NCBI GenBank assembly: GCA_963995525.1 | Contig: OZ023206.1 | Span: forward strand, 6,347,960-6,411,959 | Direction: 5' to 3' | Length of the DNA stretch: 64,000 nt | DNA from: Escarpia spicata | Taxonomy: Eukaryota > Annelida > Polychaeta > Sabellida > Siboglinidae | Part shown: piece by piece, positions 1 through 10,867 of the stretch | Layout of the letters: every line of letters begins with the position of its first letter | Position numbering within the stretch: the stretch's first letter is position 1 | Program-made: the position numbers and the translations under genes | The notes under the pieces: model-generated | The model's database searches: none | What the model was told of the DNA's origin: nothing | Seen by the model: only the letters and a program-made list of their open reading frames with translations

Positions 1-666
1 GTCGACAATCTGCTCGTCCTGAAGCAACGAACATTGAATTTGACCTAACGAATATTGGTTAAACGCTATATTTGGCAAATGTATTTCGTTTCGACGCTTC
101 ACCTAGCCTATCGTTTGTACCACTTAGCCACCCGCATATTTTGAATTTATAATCAAGTTGCTGCAGTGCTGATTATGTCGAATGGTCCTTTTGGGAAGTG
201 TCTGCAGGGTGGTATGATCAACATTCGTGCATATGCGCAGGTTATTCTGCAACACCATATGCCTGACGGGCTGCCGTTGACTACAACGTGCCTGTACACC
301 CAACAATCCCGGTCATAGTTTTGCCGTGCCAAACCAACGCACGACGTCTACGTAGGCGTGTATTTAAACTTCGGTCGCGTTCCTTGTTCTTCGATTAACT
401 GGGCCAATGCTAAATGAATTTGGCTACAAGCACATTTACTAATTGAGACAATAGTGTGATTGTTATGTGCATAAACAATCGCGTCGCACATATGACCTGA
501 AGGTAAAATCGCTGGTACAAATCTTTCGTGGAACACTGCATAGTTGGCCCACTGGAGACTGCCGAATATCGCAGCAGCTTTTTGATGTTAGTAAAACAAG
601 CCCGTGTCTGCGAATAGTTGCGAACCTTCCAATCTCAAACCAGATTTCGAGATAACCTGTACAAAC

Positions 667-843
667 CTCGCTCAGTTGAAGCGATTCGCCCGCAAAATCC
701 TTCTCCTTTTCCCGTAACGCGTCTCGTTTTAAAGAGTAATCGTACTCGTTTGCCGGGAAGCCGAAGTCGACACAAACGACTTGCAACAGCGGCACAAACG
801 GCAGAAAAACAAAATATAGGGCCGCCATTCTGGCTAATGCCAT
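667..843 (-). CDS. Possible first exon of a secreted protein (signal peptide)
   Basis: The minus strand opens with an ATG at 843 and codes for 59 residues up to 667, where a GAG|GTTTGT-type donor follows in phase 0. Residues 1-24 are a short polar start followed by a strongly hydrophobic stretch (LYFVFLPFVPLLQVVCV), which looks like a signal peptide. The rest is charged (SLKRDALREKEKDF). The reading frame stays open past the donor to 463, but that part has no recognisable character. No second exon was identified and I do not recognise the family. It could equally be a chance ORF. Confidence 0.25.
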
Positions 844-1614
844 TCGACTGCAGGCGAAATAATAACGTCCAACATCCGCGTGGACTTAGCCGTGTGTTTA
901 TCAAGGGGTCAACGGTTACATGTCTACCCGGACGTGTTGCTAATCGGCAGTTATCAGCGCGTTGGGTGACCGACTGAAGATAGTACGTCAACCATCATAT
1001 GTTGTCAACAGGTTGTAGCAAGCCATGTAGGGCCACTGTTGGTTTTCGCGCTGCGGATATGATGGTACATATGCGTAGATTAATCCATGCACTAGGTGAT
1101 TACAGGACTTTTTAGTCGCGATCGAGGACGACTTATGAGCAAAATCATTGCAGTAGTGCAAAGTGCATGTCTAGTAACTAGTTTGCACTTAGTATAGATA
1201 TTAATAAACGCGGTGATTGCATGTTAAAATGTATCTCACATGTTTTAATGCTCTGAAATACGTTCCACGCCCATCCATACGGGTGATAAAAGTGGTTTCA
1301 TATATATATATTCGATTTTGTGGGTTTCATCGCAGTTTTCATACCCTTGATCTTCATAGCCTTTTTAGATAAGTAAAAAATATGCACGGTTATGCTAATT
1401 TATTGATAAAAGTAGACATTCCACTAAAAAAAACAGATATATATTGCAATATATAAATTGCAGTTTGGGCCCGTCTGCTGTCTTTCGGTTTGTGTTACCA
1501 AGTTTAGATGATGTACAGAAAAAGTAACTAAACTTTTAATTAATTATTTTCAGGTGAGTTTGCGCCAGAGTCTTGGTTGCTAGGCCTGGTGTGACAAATA
1601 CACAATGAGAAACG
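844..1614. other. No gene seen
   Basis: AT-rich sequence without a convincing ORF, RNA gene or repeat. It ends where the 3' end of the RTE-like LINE copy begins. Confidence 0.5.
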
Positions 1615-2555
1615 AGGGGACTTTAATACTCCTTGACTATTAGCAAGCGTTCTGGGAGTACTTGACAAGTCTTTGGAACTATCGCCTTACTGACGTCAGA
1701 CATAGTTTGGTGAAACAATCGTGGTCAAACGAAAAAACGTGGTCAAACGAAACAAAGTAAAAATGACAAAATGATCAGCGAAGCAAAGGCTATTGGATCA
1801 CCAAACTTTTTTTAGTAGGGCTAAAGATCGTGTGACGTCAGATTATGGACTCGAATGACACGCCTTGTGGAATGCACATGCTGATATGCTGCGTTTTCAA
1901 CAAGGCTTTCCTAAGCGTGACTTCTATAGAAGGGAAAGGAGGTTATACAGACACGTGCAGCTTGTACTACAATGGAAAGGGGGTTATACAGACACGTGCA
2001 GCTTGTACTACAAGGGAAAGAGGGTTATACAGACACGTGCAGCTTGTACTACAAGGGAAAGGGGGTTATACAGACACGTGCAGCTTGTACTACAAGGGAA
2101 AGGGGGTTATACAGACACGTGCAGCTTGTACTACAAGGGAAAAGGGGTTATACAGACACGTGCAGCTTGTACTACAAGGGAAAAGGGGTTATACAGACAC
2201 GTGCAGCTTGTACTACAAGGGAAAAGGGGTTATACATACACGTGCAGCTTGTACTACAAGGGAAAAGGGGTTATACAGACACGTGCAGTCTGTACTACAA
2301 GTGAGCATTCGGTGGTTAAACAGATACATTGTCGTTATATAACGAGCATAACACGTGGTGTTTCTACGACATCGAGTGTCAGCTGACAGGTGTCAGGTAG
2401 AACACGAATGGACATGTTTACTACGCACATTCGTTTTAATAAGAACATCACGTGTTGTTCGTCCTTCGCTAAACGAAGATGACTAAATTTCAACATCGTC
2501 TACTGTCATTGTCATTTTGGCGAGACTTTCTCTCGCTTCGCCTTCTTTTGGCATC
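1615..2555 (-). mobile_element. 5'-truncated 3' end of the RTE-like LINE (copy A)
   Basis: This segment matches 21060-21770 closely along its length, including both flanks of an internal 41-bp array. At 21.06-21.77 kb the same sequence is the 3' end of the large RTE-like LINE, so this is a second copy in the same orientation. The region 2480-2555, read on the minus strand, still encodes the last residues of the LINE protein (PKEGEARESLAK). The similarity stops at about 2555, the usual result of 5' truncation during target-primed reverse transcription. A plus-strand ORF of 165-173 codons here is only the array read through. Confidence 0.75.
1940..2304. repeat. 41-bp minisatellite, about 9 units
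   Basis: Units containing ACACGTGCAGCTTGTACTAC recur at 1951, 1992, 2033, 2074, 2115, 2156, 2197, 2238 and 2279, exactly 41 bp apart. The units are nearly identical. Because 41 is not a multiple of 3 and the unit has no stop, three plus frames stay open. The other copy of this LINE end (21.4 kb) has only three units. Confidence 0.95.
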
Positions 2556-3020
2556 TGCGAACACTTATGTTATTAAATTACAATTAACGTTAACAATTGT
2601 TCAAATGCCGTAATAAATAAAATAAAATAATTTTCTCACCTTTATATGGCATGTTATAAACTCTAATCTATGTTAAGACATCTGTCGATTCCAATCGCAC
2701 CAATCGCGATATGGGTTATGTAGACCATTTGACTACAGCACATAATAACGCTCGTTTATTGCTTCAGCTTACTTGGCCTTACATACGAGTTGAACAACGT
2801 AAATAGTTGCCATGACAACGGATGCTTGCCTCGCGTTTTTTTCTGCAGCGTCCATTTTCAATATGAAAAAAAATAGTGGGAAAGATAAAGCAACTTCTGA
2901 CGCATGCGCGAAGGTTGTCTTGTTACCTGTTGAATTTCAAAACTCGCTACATAACTCCTTCAACAAATGCACAATCGTGGAATTTGGAGGGCCACGATCG
3001 CCCACGCTTGCGAAGAAAAT
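2556..3020. other. No gene seen
   Basis: AT-rich unique-looking sequence. ORFs that run from here into the following CA repeat are not credible as genes. Confidence 0.5.
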
Positions 3021-3026
3021 ATATGT

Positions 3027-3092
3027 TCACACACACGCACACGCACACGCACGCACGCACGCGCACACACAAGCACACAAACACACACACGC

Positions 3093-3155
<63 letters not shown>
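3027..3155. repeat. (CA)n microsatellite with CG-variant units
   Basis: Almost pure CA dinucleotides. The first 70 bases contain ACGC variants. Confidence 0.97.
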
Positions 3156-3156
<1 letters not shown>

Positions 3157-3157
<1 letters not shown>

Positions 3158-3855
3158 GTGGCCAAAGTTATGTCAAACTAGAAGCAGTATTTTGTCCGTG
3201 TTGTTAGATTATTCAGCAGCCTGTAATATTTTGCTTATTTAAATCATCATATAAAAGTCCTTTTTAATTGCAGACAAAAATCACCCGTGTGCTGTCGAAC
3301 AACCAATGTCAGCTCTGACATTGGTACACTTCGTTTTACCAACAAGTTATCCTATCAGATCTATCGTCCCACAGTCATTTTCAGTCACTTCTATAACTGT
3401 TTGCCACCCTCCACAAACTACTACCACAAGCATAAGTAGGGGAAAGGCGGGCAACATAGGCAACGGTTTTATATCAGTAAAAACTATTGTCCGTAAATGA
3501 AATGCTCACCATACCAAATGATCCTACAAAGTCGCTGACCGTTGCACATTCTACAAACATAGTTTATTTCCTCTTTAAAAATGTTTTTACTTAATTTTAG
3601 GTCTATAAATGTTTCTTAACCATGTAGTAGACAACAGCCAAGGCACTTATTTTTTAAAACACCTGGTATATTACAATTTTTGTATTTGAAGTTTTGCAGT
3701 TGCTTTAGCTTCATCGAAACATTAGAAAATTGATGTACCATTTTAGATAGCTACTATAAAAAAAACAGTCCATATCAAAATCATTTTGATAATCCCCCCA
3801 CATTATATTGATCGATGCTCACCTCTGCTGATGGAGTAAACATCGCGCCACGTTA
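3157..3855. other. No gene seen
   Basis: AT-rich non-coding sequence without a recognisable element. Confidence 0.5.
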
Positions 3856-3875
3856 TTCATGAGTAGCTAGCGAGT

Positions 3876-4352
3876 GGGTGCGGGGTGGATGCGCGTGTGC
3901 ACGGTGTGTGCGTGAGGGCGGTGTGGGTGCGGGATGGGTGCATGAGGGCGGGGTATGTGTGGGGTGGGAGCGCGAGTGGGCGGGTGCGCGGGTGCGCGGG
4001 TGCGCGGGTGCGCGGGTGCGCGGGTGCGCGGGTGCCGCGGGGTGCGCGGGTGCGCGGGTGGGTGCGGGATCGCTGGTGCGCGGGTGGGTGCGGGTGCGCG
4101 GGTGCGCAGGTGCGCAGGTGCGGTGTGGTGCGTGAGGGCGTGGTGGATGAGCGGGTGCGCGGTTGCGCGGTTGCGCGGGTACGCGGGTGCGCGAGTGGGT
4201 GCGCAGGTGCGCCGGTGCGGATGGGTGCGTGAGGGCGGGGTGGGTACGGAGTGGGTGCGCGGGTGCGGGGTGGGTGCGCGGTGTGTGAGTGGGCGGGTGC
4301 GGGGTGGGTGTGAGAGGGCGGGGTGGGTGCGTGAGGGCGGGGTGGGTGCGCA
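3876..4352. repeat. GC-rich minisatellite, degenerate GTGCGCGG octamers
   Basis: A strongly strand-asymmetric G-rich array built from GCGGGTGCGCGGGT-like units plus longer GAGGGCGGGGTGGGTGCG variants. All frames on both strands stay open over long distances, giving Pro/Thr/His-rich or Gly/Val/Arg-rich translations that are artefacts. The G runs could form quadruplexes (inference). Confidence 0.9.
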
Positions 4353-4415
4353 AGTGTTCATCCACATTGTGACCAACATGTTAATGATGACGTTTTCATT
4401 CACTCTTCTTTACAG

Positions 4416-4700
4416 TTTTGACAACGGGAGTCTACCTAGCGTCCGTGTGCACGGCCAGACAGTCGTCGTTGATTAAGCCCGGTACTCTAGACAAAGGAGT
4501 CTACCTAGCGTCCTTGTGCCCGGCCAGACAGTCGGCGTTGATGATGCCCAGTACTCCAGACAAAGCCATTGATGGCAACACTGACGGGTCTTTCAACATT
4601 GGCCGCAGTTGCACGCATACTGACTCTATGAAATACCCATGGTGGACCATTGATCAGGGGTCGACCCACTTTGTTAAACTATTTCCACATGTACAACCGC
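4416..4700 (+). CDS. F5/8 type C (fucolectin-like) domain exon, partial
   Basis: A polypyrimidine tract and TTTACAG acceptor at 4415 precede an open frame encoding the start of a fucolectin/F5/8C carbohydrate-binding fold. The diagnostic stretch is KAIDGNTDGSFNIG, followed by SCTHTD and PWWTIDQGSTHFVK at about 4560-4680. In the family these residues form the calcium and sugar-binding part of the jelly roll. The usual continuation (V-x-IYNRDEC) is visible at 4685-4715 but in another frame, so a small indel after 4675 breaks the domain. The 69 bases coding for the first strand are duplicated in tandem. It is probably a pseudo-exon or an isolated exon; no partner exons were found. Confidence 0.7.
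4427..4564 (+). repeat. 69-bp in-frame tandem duplication inside the F5/8C exon
   Basis: GGAGTCTACCTAGCGTCC starts at 4427 and again at 4496. The two 69-bp units differ at a handful of positions. Each encodes 23 residues beginning GVYLAS, so the frame is kept. Confidence 0.9.
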
Positions 4701-5074
4701 GACGAATGTAATTAGAACTACGAGAGCCGCTGCCCATTAAAGTGCTATCTTAGAAAATGAAAATAGATCAGACACAATTTAGGATTGCATATACCTATTT
4801 ATGTAGGTGTGTATGCATGCGTACGTGCAAGTGTGCGCGCGCGAGTATATGTGTGAAAGCTAACGCGGTATTTTTAAATTCCCTTTAAGTTATAGTTTCA
4901 TACTGTGTACGGTAGAGTTTCAAAAACCCTGATCCGCTGGCAAAATTTGGTAAGCGAACAGTTTTCGTTTGTACGTCTTTATAATTAAACAAGGTCTTTG
5001 ATAAAAGACCGGACTTGGTTGCATGGTTACTGCGTAGTCACGAATAATATGGTCACACAGTGCAGCCAATGAAC
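4701..5074. other. No gene seen
   Basis: Non-coding sequence with a short GT/GC-rich patch near 4805-4855. Confidence 0.5.
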
Positions 5075-5445
5075 AAACATGTTAAGATATTCAAGCATTA
5101 TGTTGCTGTATTATTCTTCAGTGTGTTATTCCAGTCTATCTTTGCTAAATATTTCCTTATGTCCTTATATTTTCCTTTGTGGAAATGTCTCCTGTACTGC
5201 TTTTTACTATTCCTTTCTGATTTTACTTTGATGGTAAAATGTATCTGGTTATGATCACTATTCCCCAGTGGCTCACATATCCTGACATTGTCAACTAATT
5301 CATTCTGTGAGGACAAAACTATGTCTAACACATTCTCTCCCCTGGTTGGTTCTAGCACGTGTTGAGAAAGGAAACTATCTTGTACTAAAACTAAACACTT
5401 GTGGTCCTCACTACCCATACTCTGTAGAGATTTCCATTTTATATG
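5075..5445 (-). mobile_element. CR1-like LINE fragment: end of endonuclease and linker
   Basis: The minus strand encodes the C-terminal part of an APE-type endonuclease: QHVLEPTRGENVLDIVLSS, then VRICEPLGNSDHNQIHF. The SDH motif is the last catalytic block of this nuclease family. The linker RNSKKQYRRHFHKGKYKDIR follows. Near-identical protein is encoded at 20.5-20.8 kb (plus) and the linker again at 12.82 kb (plus), so the three are pieces of one family. The frame is intact for about 106 codons, then the similarity ends at both sides. Confidence 0.85.
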
Positions 5446-6030
5446 CCCATGTGTGCTTCCGAGTCAGAGGACATTAACGATGTCTGGTGTTATAAGAAGA
5501 TGACGCACGCATTATCACACGCATCCACATGCGCGCGTCTTCACACAGTGCGTGTGCTCTACTAATGATACGTAAACAGTAGGCGCTATCACTGCACACA
5601 TTCTTAAAACCACAGCTACGGGACGGGACTTACACGAATGCGTACACATGCGACCACGACTTGTATAATATCATGCACCACGCAAATACGTCGACGCACG
5701 TGGCACAATATCATAAACGCATAATTCGGCGTTCGCTTTTTTGTATTAACTAATCAAAGTACCCTGGTATCCATAAATAACGAATTTTACTTATAAATAT
5801 TCAGTCTTCAGTTAAATAACACCACTGACACAGCACGTTGTCGATGACGTGCCGCTCAAAGAAACTGCCAACCGAATCACTGCAGCATAGAGCCCGTGTT
5901 GGACGAGTGATATGTTGAGATTACCTACTCGTTTGATAGGCCACGTTCTCGACATATCCCCGACTTCGCTTGGATCGAAGCCACTTGAAAGTAGCGGAAA
6001 ATAACTATTCAGAAACAGTTTTGTGGAGCA
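5446..6030. other. No gene seen
   Basis: Unrecognised sequence leading into the 66-bp array. Confidence 0.5.
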
Positions 6031-7224
6031 TAACAATACCCGACGATCGCATGATAACTGCACTCATGCACTGTCTTTCGTAACTACAGACGTCGACGAC
6101 AATACCCGACGATCGCATGATAACTGCACTCATGCACTGTCTTTCGTAACTACAGACGTCGACGACAATACCCGACGATCGCATGATAACTGCACTCATG
6201 CACTGTCTTTTGTAACTACAGACGTCGACGACAATACCCGACGATCGCATGATAACTGCACTCATGTACTGTCTTTTGTAACTACAGACGTCGACGACAA
6301 TACCCGACGATCGCATGATAACTGCACTCATGCACTGTCTTTTGTAACTACAGACGTCGACGACAATACCCGACGATCGCATGATAACTGCACTCATGCA
6401 CTGTCTTTTGTAACTACAGACGTCGACGACAATACCCGACGACCGCATGATAACTGCACTCATGCACTGTCTTTTGTAACTACAGACGTCGACGACAATA
6501 CCCGACGATCGCATGATAACTGCACTCATGTACTGTCTTTCGTAACTACAGACGTCGACGACAATACCGACGATCGCATGATAACTGCACTCGTGTACTG
6601 TCTTTCGTAACTACAGACGTCGACGACAATACCCGACGACCGCATGATAACTGCACTCATGTACTGTCTTTTGTAACTACATACGTCGACGACAATACCC
6701 GACGACCGCATGATAACTGCACTCATGCACTGTCTTTCGTAACTACAGACGTCGACGACAATACCCGACGACCGCATGATAACTGCACTCATGCACTGTC
6801 TTTCGTAACTACAGACGTCGACGACAATACCCGACGACCGCATGATAACTGCACTCATGCACTGTCTTTTGTAACTACAGACGTCGACGACAATACCCGA
6901 CGACCGCATGATAACTGCACTCATGTACTGTCTTTCGTAACTACAGACGTCGACGACAATACCCGACGACCGCATGATAACTGCACTCATGTACTGTCTT
7001 TCGTAACTACAGACGTCGACGACAATACCCGACGACCGCATGATAACTGCACTCATGTACTGTCTTTCGTAACTACAGACGTCGACGACAATACCCGACG
7101 ATCGCATGATAACTGCACTCATGTACTGTCTTTTGTAACTACAGACGTCGACGACAATACCCGACGATCGCATGATAACTGCACTCATGTACTGTCTTTC
7201 ATAACTACAGACGTCGACGACAAT
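6031..7224. repeat. 66-bp minisatellite, about 18 units
   Basis: Units of 66 bp contain GACGTCGACGACAATACCCG and CGCATGATAACTGCACTCAT. The unit length is a multiple of 3, so both strands stay open in one frame with a 22-residue period. A single-base deletion near 6567 (ATACCGACG instead of ATACCCGACG) shifts the frame between the first 8-9 units and the rest. Variants are mostly C/T or A/G: ATCG/ACCG, TTCG/TTTG and ATGC/ATGT. No coding function is credible. Confidence 0.95.
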
Positions 7225-7674
7225 AGAACAATAAACGGCGTGACGTCATCGTTCACAAGGCAATTTGTGGTGCGCCATCTGCCGGTGTACCGGTCTGGAT
7301 GGAAATTTCTGTCTGAGAATAAGTTCCGGTTCCGTTTTGCGTATGCGCTTGTACATGTCAAAGGTTAGCGCCTACTTTCGGCCCGCAGCTGTACGGTGTC
7401 ACGGGCCCCGATTCACCCGTGCCAGGATTCACCGCCTACTTTCGGCCCGCGGCGGTAGCAGGCCCAGAGTAGGAGCGTGCCAGGATTCCCCGTTGTTACT
7501 AAGGTGGTTTGCGTAGGTAATACGGAATGTGTTCCAGTATAATTATTAGTATACATATTAAAAATAAAGTGGAACAACTTGCATGATTATTTTCAAGCAC
7601 ACAAACATATCGTGTGATTTAGAGCGCTCTTTTTGTTATTCATGATCTTTAATCGAAGCTATAACTAGTACCAA
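7225..7674. other. No gene; short 64-bp direct repeat
   Basis: CGCCTACTTTCGGCCCGC occurs at about 7369 and 7433, each followed by a CGTGCCAGGATTC block. Otherwise unrecognised. Confidence 0.5.
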
Positions 7675-7870
7675 GGCTTTAGTCCAGTCAATCTGTGCGC
7701 AAAAGAGGGTCAACCTCAAACAAATTGCAATAGTAATTATGACAGCGTTTTTAGTTAGTACTGTATGTCTACATTACCAGAAAAAAAGTTCACCGAAATC
7801 CACGTGGTGGAACATTGTCATTTTTTACGACAATGACAAGTGGTCAAAAGTCGCTGCCGGTGACGTTTTG
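7675..7870 (+). repeat. Left TIR of the 3-kb element
   Basis: Inverted partner of 10499-10682, and also similar in inverted orientation to 10868-11032. Confidence 0.75.
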
Positions 7871-8799
7871 GCTGATTGATATGTAGGGGTAGGCGTTATT
7901 TAGGCTGTGATATATATTTTCTTTGCACATTTCATACACATTCTGCATACCGTTGGCAAGATAATGGATTAATCTACCCAGCGATATATAATAAGTATAA
8001 ATTCGTTAAATATTAAGGTGAACAATCGTTTGTAAACACAGTGAACACCGATGTTTAGCCGCTATGGGGGAGTAGCGTTGGGATCTAACGTTGACTTAGT
8101 CCATTTGCAATTGAATAAATGTATGCTCTATAGTATAATGTTTAAGTGAATTTTCTATCCATGGGGTTCTTGAAGAAATTCAGCTTGGTTGTCCTCCAAA
8201 TATACAAATTAGGGCCTTAATTACTCAAATACTTATTTTGTTCAATACCTTTGCAACTATGCATGATAATGTCACAAAAGTGGTGTAAAGTCCGATATTT
8301 TCATGGTCAACGGTTAAGATAAACACATCACCAAATGTATACAACGGCTGCACGTTTGTCATTTCATAAAATTTTCAGATATCGGCCTGTTGGATCTTAT
8401 TACATGCTTATCTTCAATGCAATGTTTATGCATATCTCCAATGACTTTGATTCGCATCTATTGTCTATGCCCCAGTAATAATAATAGCATAATCAACAAC
8501 ATAAAACACATTCAATCTCGTTGTAATATTGTTGCACAACACAGGATAAATAGTTATCAATCCATATAGTTGAAAATGGTTGCATGCATACACATATATA
8601 TTCAAATTCTCAATATAGTGCAGTGCACCATGTCTTCCCATGCAATTTGCTTGCTAAAAGCAATTTTTTGTACGAATGTCATCTACAGTGTTTCAATCAT
8701 CAGAAACTATGAGGTGGCAATTTTTCTTTTTCTTTTTAAAGAAATGGTAACCATTTTACAAAATGGCCGCTAAATCACATTTCCGCATATCTTAACAAT

Positions 8800-9180
8800 T
8801 GCGTCACCTACAACCCTAATTGTGGTGTCAAAACATGGATTTTAGAGGTGAGAGGTTTCAAATATTTTACGATTGGCCTTCTGCGACTTTCGGATCCGCC
8901 ATTTTTAAAGATGGTGGTCGTCAAAACAAATTTCACAATATGTTGCCAATTCGTCACACAAAGTCATTATGTCTATGTTAATGTGTATAATTATGGTAAG
9001 CAATTTCAAATATGTTACACATGCCCTTTGCTAACATTCATATATCCGCCATTAAAGATGGCGCCCATCAAAACCAATTATTGCTATAACTAAAGACCTA
9101 CATCACCCAGAGCCGTAATGTTGATGCCAAACGATAGATTTTCAGGTGCGATGATTTCAAATGTATTACATACGCATCGT
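8800..9180 (+). repeat. Degenerate ~290-bp direct repeats inside the TIR element
   Basis: Blocks around 8802-8880 (GTCACCTACAACCCTAAT, then TGGATTTTAGAGGTG and TTTCAAATATTTTAC) recur in altered form at 9100-9170 (CATCACCCAGAGCCGTAAT, TAGATTTTCAGGTG, TTTCAAATGTATTAC). A related TTTCAAATATGTTACACATG block lies at about 9003. Confidence 0.55.
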
Positions 9181-9433
9181 CCCCAATTGTGAGAGGGTTA
9201 CAACACCCATCGCCAGCTGCACACATGCAATATATCGTACTTGAGATATTATTGCCGTGGCAACTGCAACCGTCAGTGCTGCATGCCTTGCTCTCTGCTT
9301 TGCAATCACAGCTTATGAATTCAGCCAGACTTGGATGATCCGAGGATCTAATGTCAAAGCTGGGTGACGGAATACCGCCCTTCACCTCCCACACAAACTG
9401 CACGGGAGGTGAATGTCCAAATAAGGAGACCAA
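9098..9433 (-). pseudogene. Cys-rich (CXC-like) C-terminal module, fragment
   Basis: A minus-strand frame of 111 codons contains an FVWEVKGGIPSPSFD segment followed by a cysteine cluster: ISCDCK, CSTDGCSCHG, YCMC and CCNP. This resembles the zinc-binding CXC/tesmin-like tail of a widespread uncharacterised invertebrate protein family (recalled, not searched), in which an LPPT-x-H-x-R motif lies just upstream on the same strand. Here the LPPT-type motifs are on the opposite strand (9487 and 9960), so the module has been inverted relative to the rest. It has no start of its own and is treated as a fragment carried by the TIR element. Confidence 0.45.
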
Positions 9434-9486
9434 CCGCCTTCCTCAGCATCATCTGAAGATGAGTGTGGGAGAAAGAATGGGAAGCC

Positions 9487-10030
9487 AGTGCACATCATGG
9501 CATTACCGCCCACAGATTATGTGCAGAGGGCACATCTTCATATGATGCTGTGGAAGGCGGCTGATCAGCAAGGCCCTCCTCCTAAAGGAGTGTTTTGGCC
9601 AACAGAGAAAACAAGCACATATTCATCAACTTACTGAGCAATGAACTTGAGAAAGGTGGGTGCTGCTGTTTTCATGCAGAGTACGCTAAGCTAACGATCG
9701 TTAGACAGCACTGAACTCATCAGACAAAATCGACTCTATCTTCAAGGTGAAGACACCGATTTGTTAGAATATCTGGGCCCAGCTGTGGGCTTACTGGGCT
9801 AAGATATCATACCACAGCTACAGTTGAAGAATTGGTTACTGCAGGAAAACAGGCAATTGTGTGCTTCCAATGTGGCAATATTGGCAAAAACCTCGATGGT
9901 TTGCTGTACAAGCACTTCATTGAAAATGTAGCAACAAGCGCAGCTTACGCACAGGGATAAATCTACCCCGTACTTCAACTGCTGCCCAGTATCACAGCCT
10001 CAGGATCAACTCTTAGAACCAACAGTGGAA
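9487..10030 (+). pseudogene. LPPT-motif fragments of the same Cys-rich protein family
   Basis: Plus-strand pieces read VHIMALPPTDYVQRAHLHMM at about 9493-9552 and ATVEELVTAGKQAIVCFQCG at 9816-9875. After that come KHFIENVATSAAYAQ (about 9913-9957) and TSTAAQYHSLRIN (9976-10014). In the uncharacterised family I have in mind an N-terminal block, an LPPT-x-AA-x-x-HS-x-R motif and a CXC tail follow in that order. Several frame changes and stops show decay. There are two LPPT-type motifs, so two paralogous pieces or a rearranged one are present. Function unknown. Confidence 0.4.
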
Positions 10031-10498
10031 AGAATCCAAGAAAACTCTAAAAGCCACGTAGTAGAACTGCATTGTCAAAGACAAGTACCATGTTCCAATG
10101 ATGACTGACCTCCCAGCAGCACCAGCCCATTTGCTGTCGGTCATCCGTTGTGTGGGACAGATTGTTCGCTTGTGAAGATCAGTGGGAAGACCCCCGTCCT
10201 TGGGGGGCCGCGGCACGCATTCTGGTGGTTGCAGAGGCCCGTCCTGGATTTGCAGGTTATGGGGCAGGTTGAGTAAAGGTTTACTTGGCCTGAAGGTGCC
10301 TGAGACGCAGATTCTTTCCTCCGCCTATGCTTCTCCCCGTCTGCTTCTCTTCTGGAATGCTCAAAGTCTTGGGCAGCTCTCATGGTAGTCGCTCTGTAGT
10401 TGTTTCTGTCTGCTGTTCTCAAACTTTGTGGCCTTACCAGGGTGAGTTGCCGCTTCAGCTGGTCCTTAAATAACGCCTTTCCCTAGATTTTACTATGA

Positions 10499-10682
10499 CA
10501 AAATTAACCGGCAGCGACTTTTGAACACTTGTCATTATCGTCAGAAATGAAAATGTTCCACCATGAGAATTTCTGTGGACTTCTTATCTAATAATGCAGA
10601 CACATAGTGCTAACTAAAAACGCCATAATGATTGCTGTACAATTTGTTTGAGGCTAAACCATAGATTGACTGGACTAGGCCG
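10499..10682 (-). repeat. Right TIR of the 3-kb element
   Basis: Reverse complement of 7675-7870 with scattered substitutions and small indels. Confidence 0.75.
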
Positions 10683-10867
10683 AAAATCGGGGTACATGTA
10701 AATTGCAATAATTTGTAAATGTGTTTTGAATACAATTCTGACCTTAATATTAATTGCAATGACACATGTTACACAGCTAAATTAATTACATTTCCATCGA
10801 TGTACATTATCTTTATAGTATTCTCACAGAAAATAAGTTATACCATACGAATTACGAGTACCCCCCT

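Larger units (their letters stand above)
7675..10682. mobile_element. About 3-kb DNA element with long terminal inverted repeats
   Basis: The left 196 bases (7675-7870) and the reverse complement of the right 184 bases (10499-10682) align along their whole length with many exact blocks, for example TAGTCCAGTCAATC, CCTCAAACAAATTG, GCGTTTTTAGTTAG and CAAAAGTCGCTGCCGGT. This is the structure of a cut-and-paste or foldback-type element with long TIRs. The interior has no intact transposase that I recognise. It carries degenerate repeats (8.8-9.2 kb) and scrambled fragments of a Cys-rich invertebrate protein family (9.1-10.0 kb). No target-site duplication was certain. Confidence 0.7.

Noticed and set aside
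618..991. Overlapping 118-119-codon ORFs on both strands
   Set aside because: No domain or codon pattern. Only the minus frame from 843 has a signal-peptide-like start.
1845..2386. Plus ORFs of 110-173 codons with a VQLVLQGKG repeat
   Set aside because: They cross the 41-bp array in the LINE 3' region. The strand is opposite to the LINE and no start or domain supports them.
2812..3242. His/Thr and Val/Cys repeat ORFs around a CA tract
   Set aside because: Translation of a microsatellite.
3853..4403. Pro/Thr/His-rich minus ORFs and Gly/Val/Arg-rich plus ORFs of up to 178 codons
   Set aside because: Readthrough of the GC-rich minisatellite. Frames are open on both strands at once.
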